From Halopseudomonas phragmitis (GTDB taxonomy: Bacteria > Pseudomonadota > Gammaproteobacteria > Pseudomonadales > Pseudomonadaceae): a stretch of DNA of 64,000 nt. The position numbers and the translations under genes were made by a program. Every line of letters begins with the position of its first letter. The first letter of the stretch is position 1. The DNA lies in contig NZ_CP020100.1 of assembly GCF_002056295.1 (NCBI RefSeq), positions 829,501 through 893,500 of the forward strand, in the 5' to 3' direction. This document shows positions 1-9,851 of the stretch, piece by piece. The notes under the pieces were generated by a model that did no database searches, was not told the DNA's origin, and saw only the letters and a list, made by a program, of their open reading frames with translations.

Positions 1-184
1 ACCGCCGGAAACCCGTGCAAACCCTGTTGCAGCGCGCCGTGCGCCGCTTTTGTGCAAGCGCCACCCAGGACCCAAACCGGACCTGCCTGGCAACTGTGCA
101 AATGCTTTGCAAGCCAATAGCGCAAACGCCCCTTATTGGTTCGCTTCTTGCATTTCTCTGCACAAACCGTGGATACCCTTAGCT
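1..184 (+). promoter_or_regulatory. ntrB leader with repeated GTGCAA motifs
   Basis: No gene is visible before ntrB. The stretch carries several copies of a GTGCAA-type word: at 15-20, 52-57 and 95-101 on the plus strand, TTTGCAAG near 107, and the inverted form TGCACAAA at 159-166. I found no good sigma-54 promoter match (GG-N10-GC) here and no obvious ribosome binding site before the chosen ntrB start. The repeats may be regulator sites or remnants of upstream sequence. The window edge prevents a judgement on whether ntrB belongs to a longer operon. Confidence 0.3.
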
Positions 185-1268
185 ATGCTGCCTGATCGCT
201 TTTTACGCCAGATTCTCGACAACCTGACCACAGCAGTGATCCTGCTGGATGCCCGCCTGTGCGTCAGCTACATGAACCCGGCCGCCGAAATGCTGCTGGC
301 CGTCAGCGGCCAACGAGTTCAGCAGCAACCAATCAGCGAACTGTTCACCGACAGCGTCAGCGCCCAGGACTCGATGCAGAACGCGGTCGACAACGCCCAC
401 CCGTTCACCAAGCGCGAAGCCCAGCTGCTGCTGAGCAATGGCAGCAGCCTGATGGTCGACTATTCGGTAACGCCGATCATGGCCTCCGAGCGCAACTGGG
501 TCTTGATGGAGTTGCAGCCGCGTGATCGCCTGCTGCGGATCACCAAGGAAGAAGCGCAACTATCCAAGCAGGAGGTCACCAAGGTGCTGGTGCGCGGCCT
601 GGCCCACGAGATCAAGAATCCGCTCGGCGGTATTCGCGGCGCCGCCCAGCTACTGGCCCGCGAACTGCCCGAAGACAATCTCAAGGATTACACCGACGTG
701 ATCATTGAGGAGGCAGACCGGCTGCGCAATCTGGTCGACCGCATGCTCGGCCCCTACCGCCCGCCGAACCTGCGACCGATCAACATCCACGAAATCACCG
801 AACGGGTCTGCAGCCTGATTGAGGCCGAAACCCAAGGCATCCTGCGCCTGCGCCGCGACTACGATCCGAGCATTCCGGAACTGATGGCCGACCGCGAGCA
901 ACTGATTCAGGCGGTGCTCAATATCGTGCGCAACGCCATGCAGGCCATCGCCGGATACAGCGGCCTGGAAGCCGGGCGCATCACCCTGCGCACCCGCACT
1001 CTGCGCCAGTTCACCATTGGCCAGACCCGACACCGGCTGGTCTGCAAACTGCAAGTCATCGACAACGGCCCGGGTATCCCGACCGAGATCGTCGACAGCA
1101 TCTTCTACCCCATGGTCAGTGGCCGGGCCGATGGCACCGGTCTGGGCCTGTCGATCACTCAGAACATCATCAGCCAGCATCATGGCCTGATCGAGTGCGA
1201 CAGCGAGCCTGGCCATACCGTATTCACTCTATTCCTGCCGCTGGAACAACACCCCGGAGATCAAACCC

Positions 1269-1282
<14 letters not shown>
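185..1282 (+). CDS. ntrB: NtrB nitrogen-regulation sensor kinase (GlnL)
   Basis: Cytoplasmic sensor histidine kinase/phosphatase of the nitrogen-limitation two-component system. In the family it is governed by PII and phosphorylates NtrC. The 365-residue protein has an N-terminal PAS domain (about 5-115), an HisKA segment with the phospho-accepting His141 in the motif AHEIKNPLGG, and a C-terminal HATPase with the DNGPGIP and GTGLGLS boxes. There is no membrane segment, as expected. The start at 185 gives a protein beginning MLPDRFLRQILDNLT, which aligns with the usual NtrB N-terminus. An upstream in-frame ATG at 50 would add 45 residues unlike the family. The stop overlaps ntrC by 14 bases, so the two are translationally coupled. 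Confidence 0.95.
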
Positions 1283-2699
<1,417 letters not shown>

Positions 2700-2717
2700 T
2701 CAGCCCCTGTAATCAAA

Positions 2718-2734
2718 TTGGCACAGTTGATGCT
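2718..2734 (+). promoter_or_regulatory. Candidate sigma-54 promoter downstream of ntrC
   Basis: The sequence TTGGCACAGTTGATGCT has the conserved GG (2720-2721) and GC (2732-2733) exactly ten bases apart. Its -24 half is a perfect TTGGCAC. The expected start of transcription is about 2744-2746. The only thing downstream on this strand is the hairpin terminator at 2759-2797, since the next gene is convergent. The sequence match is direct. The idea that NtrC itself activates the promoter is inferred from position. Confidence 0.6.
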
Positions 2735-2744
2735 TTAAATAACC

Positions 2745-2797
2745 TTGGGTGTATTTGAGGTGACTCAGGTTCAGGCAGGCTTGAGTCACCTTTTTTT
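2745..2797 (+). ncRNA. Candidate minimal NrsZ-like small RNA
   Basis: A transcript starting from the sigma-54 match and ending at the U-tract would be only about 53 nt. It would consist almost entirely of one stem-loop, with 9-bp arms GGTGACTCA and TGAGTCACC around a 14-nt loop. In Pseudomonas aeruginosa the NtrBC- and RpoN-dependent small RNA NrsZ lies directly downstream of ntrC and, as I recall, is built from repeated similar stem-loops. The location and promoter type match, but here there would be a single unit. The start point is inferred. The hairpin may instead be only the ntrBC terminator. Confidence 0.45.
2759..2797 (+). terminator. Rho-independent terminator after ntrC
   Basis: Perfect 9-bp stem GGTGACTCA / TGAGTCACC (2759-2767 and 2782-2790) with a 14-nt loop, followed by seven T residues (2791-2797). 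It lies between ntrC and the convergent MarR gene. On this strand it would end both ntrBC mRNA and any RNA from the sigma-54 site at 2718. Confidence 0.85.
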
Positions 2798-2812
2798 ATG
2801 CGCGGAAAAAAC

Positions 2813-3280
2813 TCAGGCCTCGAGCTTCACATCGAACAGCTCCGCCGGCCCCTGCTGACCTTCCTCCAACAACCCAGCCACCCGCTGCAGGCTGGCCAGC
2901 AACATCAACTGCTCCCAGTCGGGCAACTGCGCGTAGCGCTCAAGAAAGTCGCCGGGCAACAAGGCCGGCTCGGCCTGAATCGCTGCCAGGCCGCTTTCGG
3001 TCAGGGCCAGATGGACCTTGCGCTTGTCACTCTGACTGCGGATACGCTGCAGCAGCTCGCGCTTTTCCAGTCGGTCGATGATGGTGCTCAGGGTAGCCTG
3101 GGAGACACTGACTCGCCGGGCAAGATCGCCCAAGGTTCCCTCGCCCATGGCCTGAATACTGTGCAGGATCAGTAGCTGGATAGGGGTCAACCCGCTATGC
3201 CGACCCAGGCGCTTGGCGTGAATTTCGCTGGCCCGCTGCAGACGGCGCAGCGCCAGATACAAATCGTGCATCATGTGCAT
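2813..3280 (-). CDS. MarR family transcriptional regulator
   Basis: Winged-helix repressor of 155 residues. The recognition region reads LARRVSVSQATLSTIIDRLEKRELL and is followed by the wing segment RSQSDKRKVHLALTESG, both typical of MarR proteins. The start at 3280 is preceded by GGAG six bases upstream. An in-frame ATG at 3328 would add sixteen unsupported residues. The gene converges on ntrC and is divergent from a TonB receptor gene across an AT-rich 268-base gap, so autoregulation or control of that receptor is possible. The ligand cannot be read from the sequence. Confidence 0.88.
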   Translation of the reverse strand: MHMMHDLYLALRRLQRASEIHAKRLGRHSGLTPIQLLILHSIQAMGEGTLGDLARRVSVSQATLSTIIDRLEKRELLQRIRSQSDKRKVHLALTESGLAAIQAEPALLPGDFLERYAQLPDWEQLMLLASLQRVAGLLEEGQQGPAELFDVKLEA

Positions 3281-3548
3281 ATTCAACTCCAGACGGCACA
3301 CGGAATTATCCGTTATATTTTGCCACAAAGACTAAATATTTTAGCCGTAAATTTATTTTGACGAATAAAAATAAAAACCCCGGCAAAAATAGCGAAAATA
3401 GTAGAGTTTGCGCTCAAATGTTAGCTCAAATTTATTTATATATCAAAGAACATGCACAAAGTCACTCAATTACCCACCCGCCCGGGCCGGTCCTGGGCGC
3501 AAACCTTCGTATACTGCCTGCCGGAACCGCCAAACCTGACACCAGCCC
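3281..3548. promoter_or_regulatory. AT-rich divergent intergenic region (MarR / TonB receptor)
   Basis: This gap is far more AT-rich than its surroundings. It contains the inverted repeat CGGA-ATTA-TCCG at 3301-3312, which sits 21-32 bases before the MarR start and overlaps a plausible -10 hexamer on the minus strand, as expected for an autoregulatory MarR operator. It also has a direct repeat GCTCAAAT at 3412-3419 and 3424-3431, spaced 12 bases. No clear Fur box was found. These are visual matches only. Confidence 0.4.
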
Positions 3549-5612
3549 ATGCGCCTATTGACCTTACCGACTCTGAGCCTGCTGATCGCCTTGCCGGTCC
3601 AAGCCGTAGAACGCCCGCTCAGCCTGCCAGCCCAGGTGATCCTGGGCAGCCAGAGTGACGATCAGAATCAGCAGCCTCTGACCCGTAGCGTGCTGAGCGA
3701 CGCAGAGCTTTCGCGCCAGCAACTGGGTGCCAATGTTTCCGAACCACTGCAACGGCTACCGGGCATACTCGCGCTCAATCGCCAGAACTACGCCCAGGAC
3801 CTGCAGATTTCCTCACGCGGCTTCGGCGCCCGGGCCGCCTTCGGGGTGCGCGGCGTGCGCCTGGTGCAGGACGGTATTCCGCTGACCATGCCTGACGGTC
3901 AGGGCCAGCCAGCGCTGTTCGACCTTGACGCGCTGCAGCGCCTGGAAGTACTGCGCGGTCCGCTGACCACCCTGTACGGCAATGCCTCGGGCGGGATTAT
4001 CCAGGGCTTCAGCAGCGAGGCTCCATTCCATCCCACCCTGAACAGCCGCAGTGCGGTTGGCAGCGACGGGCTCTGGCGCTCGCGGCTGCGCTACGGTGCT
4101 CAACACGGCGACCTGAACATCAACGCCAACATTGCCCGCCTGCACACCGACGGCTACCGCGACCACAGCCAGACCCGCCGTGACAGCGCCAACCTGCGTC
4201 TGGGCTGGGATATCGATGACGTCTCCAGCCTGACGCTGCTGCTCAACAGCCTCGACCAACCGAACACCCGTGACCCGCTCGGGCTGAGCGCCGAACAGCT
4301 CAGGCAGGACCGGCGCCAGGCTGTCAGTCAGAGCCAGACATTCAACACCCGCAAAAGCGTGCGTCATCAGCAGGCCGGGCTGAACTACCAACGGCGTCTG
4401 GGCAACGATGATCAGTTGACTCTGATGGCCTACGGCGGCGAGCGCTTCGTCCAGCAGTATCTGGGCTTTGCCGGCGCAGGCGAATTTGCCGGTGGCGGCG
4501 TGGTCGAGCTGGATCGCCGGTTTGGCGGTGTCGAACTGGGCTGGCAGCGCAGCAGCCAAGTATTCGGTCGCCCGGTCGAGCTGGCCGCCGGGCTGACCTA
4601 CGACTACCAGGGTGAGCAACGCGACGGCTTCGTCAACGACAACGGCCATAAGGGCCAGCGCAAGCGCGACGAGTTCAACCGGGTCGACAGCCAGGAAGCC
4701 TATCTGATCAGTACCTGGCAACTGGCACCGCGCTGGCAACTGACCGCCGGCCTGCGCCACAGCCGGATCCAGTTCGACTCCGATGATGACTTCTTCGCCG
4801 ACGGTCAGGACGACAGTGGCAAGGTGCGCTATCAGCGCAGTAATCCGGCGGCCGGGCTGAGCTGGCAATGGACCCCGCAACTGAGCTTGTACGGTGCCTT
4901 GGGCCAAGGGTTTGAAACCCCGACCTTTCAGGAGCTGGCTTACCGCCCCAGCGGTAGCGGGCTGAACTTCGCGCTCAAGCCAAGCTTGTCACGCAATGCC
5001 GAGCTGGGCATGAAATGGCGCCACGCTAGCGGCTATCTGGACCTGGCCCTGTTCGAAAGCCGTGTGCGCGACGAGATCGTCCCGGGTGAGAATCAGGTCG
5101 GAACCGAGCGCAGCACCTTCACCAACGCCGGACGCTCGACCCGCCGCGGCCTGGAACTGGCGCTCGAGCAGCAGTTCGAGCATGGCTTGCGCGGCTATTT
5201 GGCTTACACCTGGCTGCAAGCCCGGTTCGATCGTTACCGGCGGACTGACGGCAGTGACCTGTCCGGTCGTGACCTGCCGGGCACCGCGCGCCAGAGCCTG
5301 TATGCCGAACTGGCCTGGCAACCGGCCGCGCAAGGCTTCTCCACAGCCGTGGAGCTGCAGGCACTGAGTCAGCGCTATGCCAGCGACGACAATCAGGCCA
5401 AGGCCCCAGGCTATGCAGTGTTCAACTGGCGCGCAGGCTATCGGCAGGCACTGGGTGGCTGGCTTCTGGAGCCGTTCCTGCGGATCGACAACCTCGCGGA
5501 CCGCGACTATATCGGCTCATTGATCATCAATGCCGCCGGCGCCCGTTACTACGAACCGGCACCGGGACGCCAGTGGCTGGCGGGGGTAGGGCTGGAGTAT
5601 CAGTGGCGCTAG
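3549..5612 (+). CDS. TonB-dependent outer-membrane receptor
   Basis: Outer-membrane beta-barrel receptor of 687 residues that would import a metal chelate or similar ligand using TonB energy. It has a cleavable signal peptide (about 1-20, ending PVQA) and a plug domain (about 45-165) with the segments LPGILALNRQN, ISSRGFGARAAFG and LEVLRGPLTTLYGNASGG. The rest is barrel, ending in an aromatic strand (EYQWR). The ligand is not evident. The next gene, on the opposite strand, is the siderophore reductase fhuF. The two stop codons overlap (5609-5612), which leaves no room for a terminator between them. Iron-siderophore uptake is the most economical guess. Confidence 0.85.
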   Translation: MRLLTLPTLSLLIALPVQAVERPLSLPAQVILGSQSDDQNQQPLTRSVLSDAELSRQQLGANVSEPLQRLPGILALNRQNYAQDLQISSRGFGARAAFGVRGVRLVQDGIPLTMPDGQGQPALFDLDALQRLEVLRGPLTTLYGNASGGIIQGFSSEAPFHPTLNSRSAVGSDGLWRSRLRYGAQHGDLNINANIARLHTDGYRDHSQTRRDSANLRLGWDIDDVSSLTLLLNSLDQPNTRDPLGLSAEQLRQDRRQAVSQSQTFNTRKSVRHQQAGLNYQRRLGNDDQLTLMAYGGERFVQQYLGFAGAGEFAGGGVVELDRRFGGVELGWQRSSQVFGRPVELAAGLTYDYQGEQRDGFVNDNGHKGQRKRDEFNRVDSQEAYLISTWQLAPRWQLTAGLRHSRIQFDSDDDFFADGQDDSGKVRYQRSNPAAGLSWQWTPQLSLYGALGQGFETPTFQELAYRPSGSGLNFALKPSLSRNAELGMKWRHASGYLDLALFESRVRDEIVPGENQVGTERSTFTNAGRSTRRGLELALEQQFEHGLRGYLAYTWLQARFDRYRRTDGSDLSGRDLPGTARQSLYAELAWQPAAQGFSTAVELQALSQRYASDDNQAKAPGYAVFNWRAGYRQALGGWLLEPFLRIDNLADRDYIGSLIINAAGARYYEPAPGRQWLAGVGLEYQWR

Positions 5613-6370
5613 GGAACGCTGGCCAAACTCACATCATAGCCTGCCGGCGGCTTATCAATATGCGGGCAGTTGCCGCACAGCGCCTTGCCCGGCAGCCGGT
5701 AGCGAATACAGCAATGCCGGCGTTGGCGATGCACCCCCTCCAGGCCCGGCCGGGCAACATAGCGAATGCTGTCATGCAGCGGGTTGCGAAAACCATCCGG
5801 ACGGCAGGACTGTTCCAGCCATTCGCGAGCCTGGGCCACACGCTGTACTGGCAAGTGCTGGCTGGCCAACTCGCCGACAATCCATTCGTAGTAGTGGCCA
5901 ACGCTGCTCCACAACACCTTGGGCGCCAGCTTGACCTGTGCGCACAGCGCCCGAATCAGCGGATCAATATGGCCGTCGAACAGTTCCTCGAAACGCTCGA
6001 AACCGTGCCGAGGCGCGTGCGCCCAAGGCTTGCCAGCGTCTGCCAGGCGGAAGGCCGCCGGCAGTCCGTCGTCCCCCAGAATCACCGCCACCTCACTGGC
6101 ACGCACCGGCAAACGCCAATCACTGCTCAGGCTGGCAGCGACCACCGCAGGCACCAGGCGCAGAAAGTGATACTTGGCCCACAGCGATACCCGCGCGCGC
6201 GGATCGCCCTCACCATGCTCGGGCAGAAACCGCAGCAGGTTGGCCTGTAGCCGCTCAGGCTCCAGATACTCATCCCAGCTTAGCGCCGGGCGCGGGTCAT
6301 CGGCCAGCACCAGGGCTTGCCCCAAAGGTGCCAGCGGCCCCGGAAACAACACGGCCAACGGCGAGTTCAC
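5609..6370 (-). CDS. fhuF: FhuF-type siderophore-iron reductase
   Basis: Cytoplasmic [2Fe-2S] protein of 253 residues that releases iron from imported hydroxamate siderophores by reduction. The diagnostic FhuF C-terminal cysteine cluster is present as C220-C221-x10-C232-x2-C235 (HCCIRYRLPGKALCGNCP). The start is GTG at 6370, close behind a GGTAGGG ribosome binding site and five bases after the stop of the upstream receptor gene, so the two are probably one transcription unit. Its stop codon overlaps that of the convergent TonB receptor. The pairing with a FhuA-like receptor supports a role in hydroxamate iron use. Confidence 0.88.
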   Translation of the reverse strand: MNSPLAVLFPGPLAPLGQALVLADDPRPALSWDEYLEPERLQANLLRFLPEHGEGDPRARVSLWAKYHFLRLVPAVVAASLSSDWRLPVRASEVAVILGDDGLPAAFRLADAGKPWAHAPRHGFERFEELFDGHIDPLIRALCAQVKLAPKVLWSSVGHYYEWIVGELASQHLPVQRVAQAREWLEQSCRPDGFRNPLHDSIRYVARPGLEGVHRQRRHCCIRYRLPGKALCGNCPHIDKPPAGYDVSLASVP

Positions 6371-6375
6371 CGGCC

Positions 6376-8553
6376 CTACCAGCGGTAGCTAAGGCTGGCA
6401 ACCAGATTGCGGCGGTTGCCATACCAGCAGTAATAGTCACAGGTCGCGACATATTTCTTGTCGCTCAGGTTGTTGCCATTGAGCTGCAAGCGCAGATTCT
6501 GCCAGTCGTAACTGAGCATGGCGTCGTAGAGCGTGTAGGAGGGCACCTTCAGGTCTTCGACATTATCACCGTAGCTGGCCCCGACATAGCGTGCCCCAGC
6601 ACCAAAGCCCAGGCCGTCGAGCACCCCGCCACGGACCTGATAATGCGCCCACAGCGAAGCCAGCTTGTCCGACACCTGCGAGGGCGTCTTGCCCTTTTCC
6701 GCCACGGCATTGCCCGTCTTGGTGGTTTCGGCATCGAGCAGCGTCAGGGCACCGACCAGACTCAGTGCCGGGGTGACATTGGCGGTGGCTTCCAGCTCCA
6801 GGCCACGCACCCGAACCTCACCAACCTGTTGGGTCACTGCCGGTGCACCAGCCGCCTTGCGCACGTTCTCCTGGGTCAACTCGAACAGCGCGGCATTGAA
6901 GCTGCCATTAAATCCGGGCGGCTGATATTTCAGGCCCAGTTCATACTGCTGGCCGGTTTCCGGCTTGAACGCCCGACCATCGGGGGCAACATCGGTGACT
7001 GGCAGAAAGAACTGCGAATAGCTGGCGTAGGGTGTCAGGCCATTGTTGAACAGATAGGCGACCCCGCCGTTCCAGGTGATCTCGTCGTCCTTGGCCTGAT
7101 TGCCAGCACCGGTGGTGCGATTATCGAAGTCGAACTTGGCCCGGTCGTGCCGAGCCCCCAGCAGGAACACCCAGCGCTGATCGTACTTGAGCTGATTCTG
7201 GGCATAGACCCCGACCTGATCGACCTTGCTGCGCTTGTCTTCCAGAGCAAAATCGAATGGTACCTGGGTATAACTGGGGTTGAAGATATTCAGCGTGGCC
7301 GGATACAGCGGCCAGCCGTTGGGACTGCTGTCCTTGACCTTGAGCCGCTGGTAGTCTGCTCCCAGCAGCAGCGTGCTTTCCCAGGCGCCGGACTGCCACT
7401 GACCAATCAGGCGATTGTCGACCGACAGATTGTCGGCCTCACCATCGGCATAACTCAAACCACGTACCAGCTCGCCGGCCGGCAAATCGGCCCAGAAGAA
7501 AAAGAACAGCTGGCGCAGATCAACATCGATATGCCCGTAACGCAGGTTCTGCTGAGCACTCCAAGTGTCGTTGAAGCGGTGATTGAACTCATAACCCAGG
7601 GTGTATTGGCTGCGCTCGAACTTTTCATAGTCGGGCAGGCCGACTGCGGTATCGGTATCGATCTTGCCCAGCGGATGACGCCGCACCGTGCCCTCGGTCG
7701 GTAGAAACTGCAGCATAGGGTCACCGCTGTCCTTCTGGAAACTGGCCAGCAGGGTCAGTTCGGTGGCCTCGCTCGGCTTGAGGGTCAACGACGGCGCGAT
7801 CAGCAAGCGATCGTTGTCGACGTCGTCAACCTGGGTGCCGCTTTCGCGCGCCAGCGCGGTGACCCGATACAACACCTGCGGGTTGTCGTTGAGCGGGCCG
7901 GTGACGTCCAGATTGAGCTGGCGCCGATCGAAGCTGCCGACCTGCATACCAACCTCGCCAAAAGCGCTCTCGCTCGGGCGCTTGCTGACCAGATTGATTA
8001 CCCCGCCCGGCGGCGTCTGGCCGTACAGCACCGAGGAAGCTCCGCGTAGCACCTCAACCCGCTCAAGCTGGTAGGGGTCGATCTGCCAGCTGTAGAAACC
8101 GCTGGAGTAAACCCGGGTACTGTCATGGAACAGGCCGAAGTTGGCCTGCTTGAAACCGCGAATGATGAACCAGTCCTGCTTGTTGTCCTCACCGAAGTAA
8201 CCAGCCTGTACGCCGGGGGTGTACTTGAGCGCATCGCTGATACTGAGGACGTTGCGATCCTCCATCTGCTGGCGAGTCACCACCGAGATCGAACGCGGAA
8301 TCTCGTTCAGCGGAGTATCGGTTTTGGTGCCGACCAGGGTATTGCTGGCGACATACCCGGTATCCGGACCGTGCGGATCGGCCTGTTCACCGATGACTGT
8401 CGTTGGCGCCAGGACCGCGCTGTCCTGAGCATTGGCGTTAAGCGCCAGACAGGCCAGCCCAACACCCAGCGCGATGGCCAGAGGGGACAACAGGTTGTTT
8501 TCAGCGACGACAGCAGCCGGCACAACAGGCCGGCACAGAACGGAACGGGACAT
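6376..8553 (-). CDS. TonB-dependent siderophore receptor (FhuA/FoxA-like)
   Basis: Outer-membrane receptor of 725 residues in the ferrichrome/ferrioxamine type of TonB receptors. The long N-terminal leader ends near ANAQ (about residue 42). The plug (about 75-215) shows EIPRSISVVTRQQMEDR, DALKYTPGVQAG, FIIRGFKQ and VEVLRGASSVLYGQTPPGGVI, all signatures of this subfamily. The C-terminus has the paired-cysteine segment CDYYC and ends in YRW, a usual barrel-assembly signal. Downstream fhuF and an upstream Fur-box match both argue for an iron-repressed hydroxamate uptake unit. The exact siderophore cannot be told from the sequence. Confidence 0.9.
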   Translation of the reverse strand: MSRSVLCRPVVPAAVVAENNLLSPLAIALGVGLACLALNANAQDSAVLAPTTVIGEQADPHGPDTGYVASNTLVGTKTDTPLNEIPRSISVVTRQQMEDRNVLSISDALKYTPGVQAGYFGEDNKQDWFIIRGFKQANFGLFHDSTRVYSSGFYSWQIDPYQLERVEVLRGASSVLYGQTPPGGVINLVSKRPSESAFGEVGMQVGSFDRRQLNLDVTGPLNDNPQVLYRVTALARESGTQVDDVDNDRLLIAPSLTLKPSEATELTLLASFQKDSGDPMLQFLPTEGTVRRHPLGKIDTDTAVGLPDYEKFERSQYTLGYEFNHRFNDTWSAQQNLRYGHIDVDLRQLFFFFWADLPAGELVRGLSYADGEADNLSVDNRLIGQWQSGAWESTLLLGADYQRLKVKDSSPNGWPLYPATLNIFNPSYTQVPFDFALEDKRSKVDQVGVYAQNQLKYDQRWVFLLGARHDRAKFDFDNRTTGAGNQAKDDEITWNGGVAYLFNNGLTPYASYSQFFLPVTDVAPDGRAFKPETGQQYELGLKYQPPGFNGSFNAALFELTQENVRKAAGAPAVTQQVGEVRVRGLELEATANVTPALSLVGALTLLDAETTKTGNAVAEKGKTPSQVSDKLASLWAHYQVRGGVLDGLGFGAGARYVGASYGDNVEDLKVPSYTLYDAMLSYDWQNLRLQLNGNNLSDKKYVATCDYYCWYGNRRNLVASLSYRW

Positions 8554-8592
8554 GAAAGGCGACCTCAGGGAGCTATTGCCGCCAATCTAAAC

Positions 8593-8611
8593 CATTATCA
8601 TTTAGATAATC
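8593..8611 (-). promoter_or_regulatory. Putative Fur box upstream of siderophore receptor
   Basis: The 19-base segment CATTATCATTTAGATAATC resembles the Fur consensus built from GATAAT/ATTATC units; I count 11 of 19 matches to the classic form. It lies 40-58 bases before the receptor start on the coding strand, a typical operator position. Iron repression of receptor and fhuF is the expected consequence. Confidence 0.6.
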
Positions 8612-8614
8612 AAA

Positions 8615-8701
8615 TCAATCTGCGACATTGGACAGCTTCTTCAGGGTTTCCGCCAGTTGATTGATCCGTGCCACTGTATCGGACAGCAGCCCATCGACAA
8701 C
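8615..8701 (-). other. Possible short coding remnant
   Basis: On the minus strand a 28-codon stretch reads as an amphipathic helix ending ARINQLAETLKKLSNVAD before a TGA stop. A TAG lies immediately upstream in frame and there is no start codon with a ribosome binding site. It looks like the tail of a lost protein rather than a gene, and its parent family is not recognised. It could also be chance. Confidence 0.15.
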
Positions 8702-8720
8702 CTACATTCACCCGGCGCAC

Positions 8721-9851
8721 TCAGTCCGGCTCTATCCCAATCCATTGGCGCAACTGGCGTAATTGACCGGGATCCTGGGCCAAACCAGCCTCCAGAGCTG
8801 CAATGCGCATGATGACCCGATCCTTGCGCAGGCTGCCAGCCGGTAGTTTGAACAGAGCACCGATAAGCTCACGCAACGGAAACGGCAAGCGCAGCCGGGT
8901 TTTCAGGGCATTGCCAAACCCTGGCCCGAAGCGCGTCAGCAAGGTTTCCAGACTGACACGGTCACAGACCATACCACCGTAGTTGAAGTAGTTCTGGATC
9001 GCGCACAGGACCGCCAGCTCACCCAGGCGACTGAGCTCCACTGCCGTGTGCATCTGCTCGGTAGCCAGCCCCTGCGGGCGGGCCAATGAATTCAGAATTT
9101 CACCGAGCCCACTTTGCTGCGCCAGCAACTGTCCGGCCAACTGCTGCAGATCGACGTGAGTCAGACCCGGCTGGGTATGTGCCAGTTGGTGGGCCAGCCG
9201 GACGCACTCGGCCGGGCCCAGGCGCTTGATCGCGGCCTCCAGACTCAGGCAGTCGAAGCCGCCGTCGGCGTGCTCATGGCGATTGGCCCGGCTCAACCAC
9301 TCAGCAGCCAGCAGCGGCTCCTGACGCGCCATGCGCCAAAGCTCCGAGGGCTCACAGCGCGCCGTCCAGTGCAGCACACTCTGGCGGTGAGCCGGCTCGC
9401 ACCAGGGGATGAACAGCGCCTGCTCCGGTCGCTGGGTGAGAAAGTGCTCCAGGCTGTCGAGCTGAATGGGCGCAGCCGTAGGCTGCCCGTGCCCCTGCAT
9501 AACCTTGCCCAGGCGCTCGATCAGCACCTCGACGCTGAAGGGCTTGGCAATGAAGTCGGTAATCCCGGCATCCCGAGCGGCCAGAACGGTAGCGCGGTCA
9601 ATGCTGGCGGTCAGTAACACCCGGCTGCTGGCCGGGCTGCGCTGGCGAGCCACCCGTATCGCCTCGAGCCCACTGGCATCGGGCAGGTGCAGGTCGGCCA
9701 GCAGCAGATCGACTGGCCGGGCCTTGAGCTGATTGAGGCAGTCGCGCACGTTGCCAAAGCGCAATACCCGCGCATCACTGGCAACATGTCCAATTACCTG
9801 CGCCAGCAATTCGGCAATCCACTCATCGTCCTCGACGATAATGACGTTCAA
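8721..9851 (-). CDS. Response regulator with HDOD output domain
   Basis: A 376-residue two-domain signalling protein. The N-terminal receiver (1-120) has acidic residues VEDDE, phospho-acceptor Asp53 in LLADLHLPD and the Lys in IAKPFS. The C-terminal half (about 150-370) resembles an HDOD domain, with a PLLAAEWLSRAN helix and an AAIKRLGPAECVRLAHQLA helix. HDOD domains are HD-related but lack phosphodiesterase metal ligands, and they often act as interaction modules. It is the last gene of a five-gene leftward island and its start overlaps the stop of the upstream cyclase by four bases. A regulatory role in the same phosphorelay is inferred. Confidence 0.82.
   Translation of the reverse strand: MNVIIVEDDEWIAELLAQVIGHVASDARVLRFGNVRDCLNQLKARPVDLLLADLHLPDASGLEAIRVARQRSPASSRVLLTASIDRATVLAARDAGITDFIAKPFSVEVLIERLGKVMQGHGQPTAAPIQLDSLEHFLTQRPEQALFIPWCEPAHRQSVLHWTARCEPSELWRMARQEPLLAAEWLSRANRHEHADGGFDCLSLEAAIKRLGPAECVRLAHQLAHTQPGLTHVDLQQLAGQLLAQQSGLGEILNSLARPQGLATEQMHTAVELSRLGELAVLCAIQNYFNYGGMVCDRVSLETLLTRFGPGFGNALKTRLRLPFPLRELIGALFKLPAGSLRKDRVIMRIAALEAGLAQDPGQLRQLRQWIGIEPD

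Noticed and set aside
80-184. Sigma-54 promoter before ntrB (TGGCA at 88-92).
   Set aside because: The spacing to the following GC does not give GG-N10-GC.
3360-3548. Fur box before the first TonB receptor.
   Set aside because: The region is AT-rich but no 19-base match to GATAAT/ATTATC repeats is convincing.
5938-7704. A long open frame on the plus strand opposite the fhuF and siderophore receptor genes.
   Set aside because: It is antisense to two clear protein families, has no domain signal, and reflects the base composition of GC-rich DNA.
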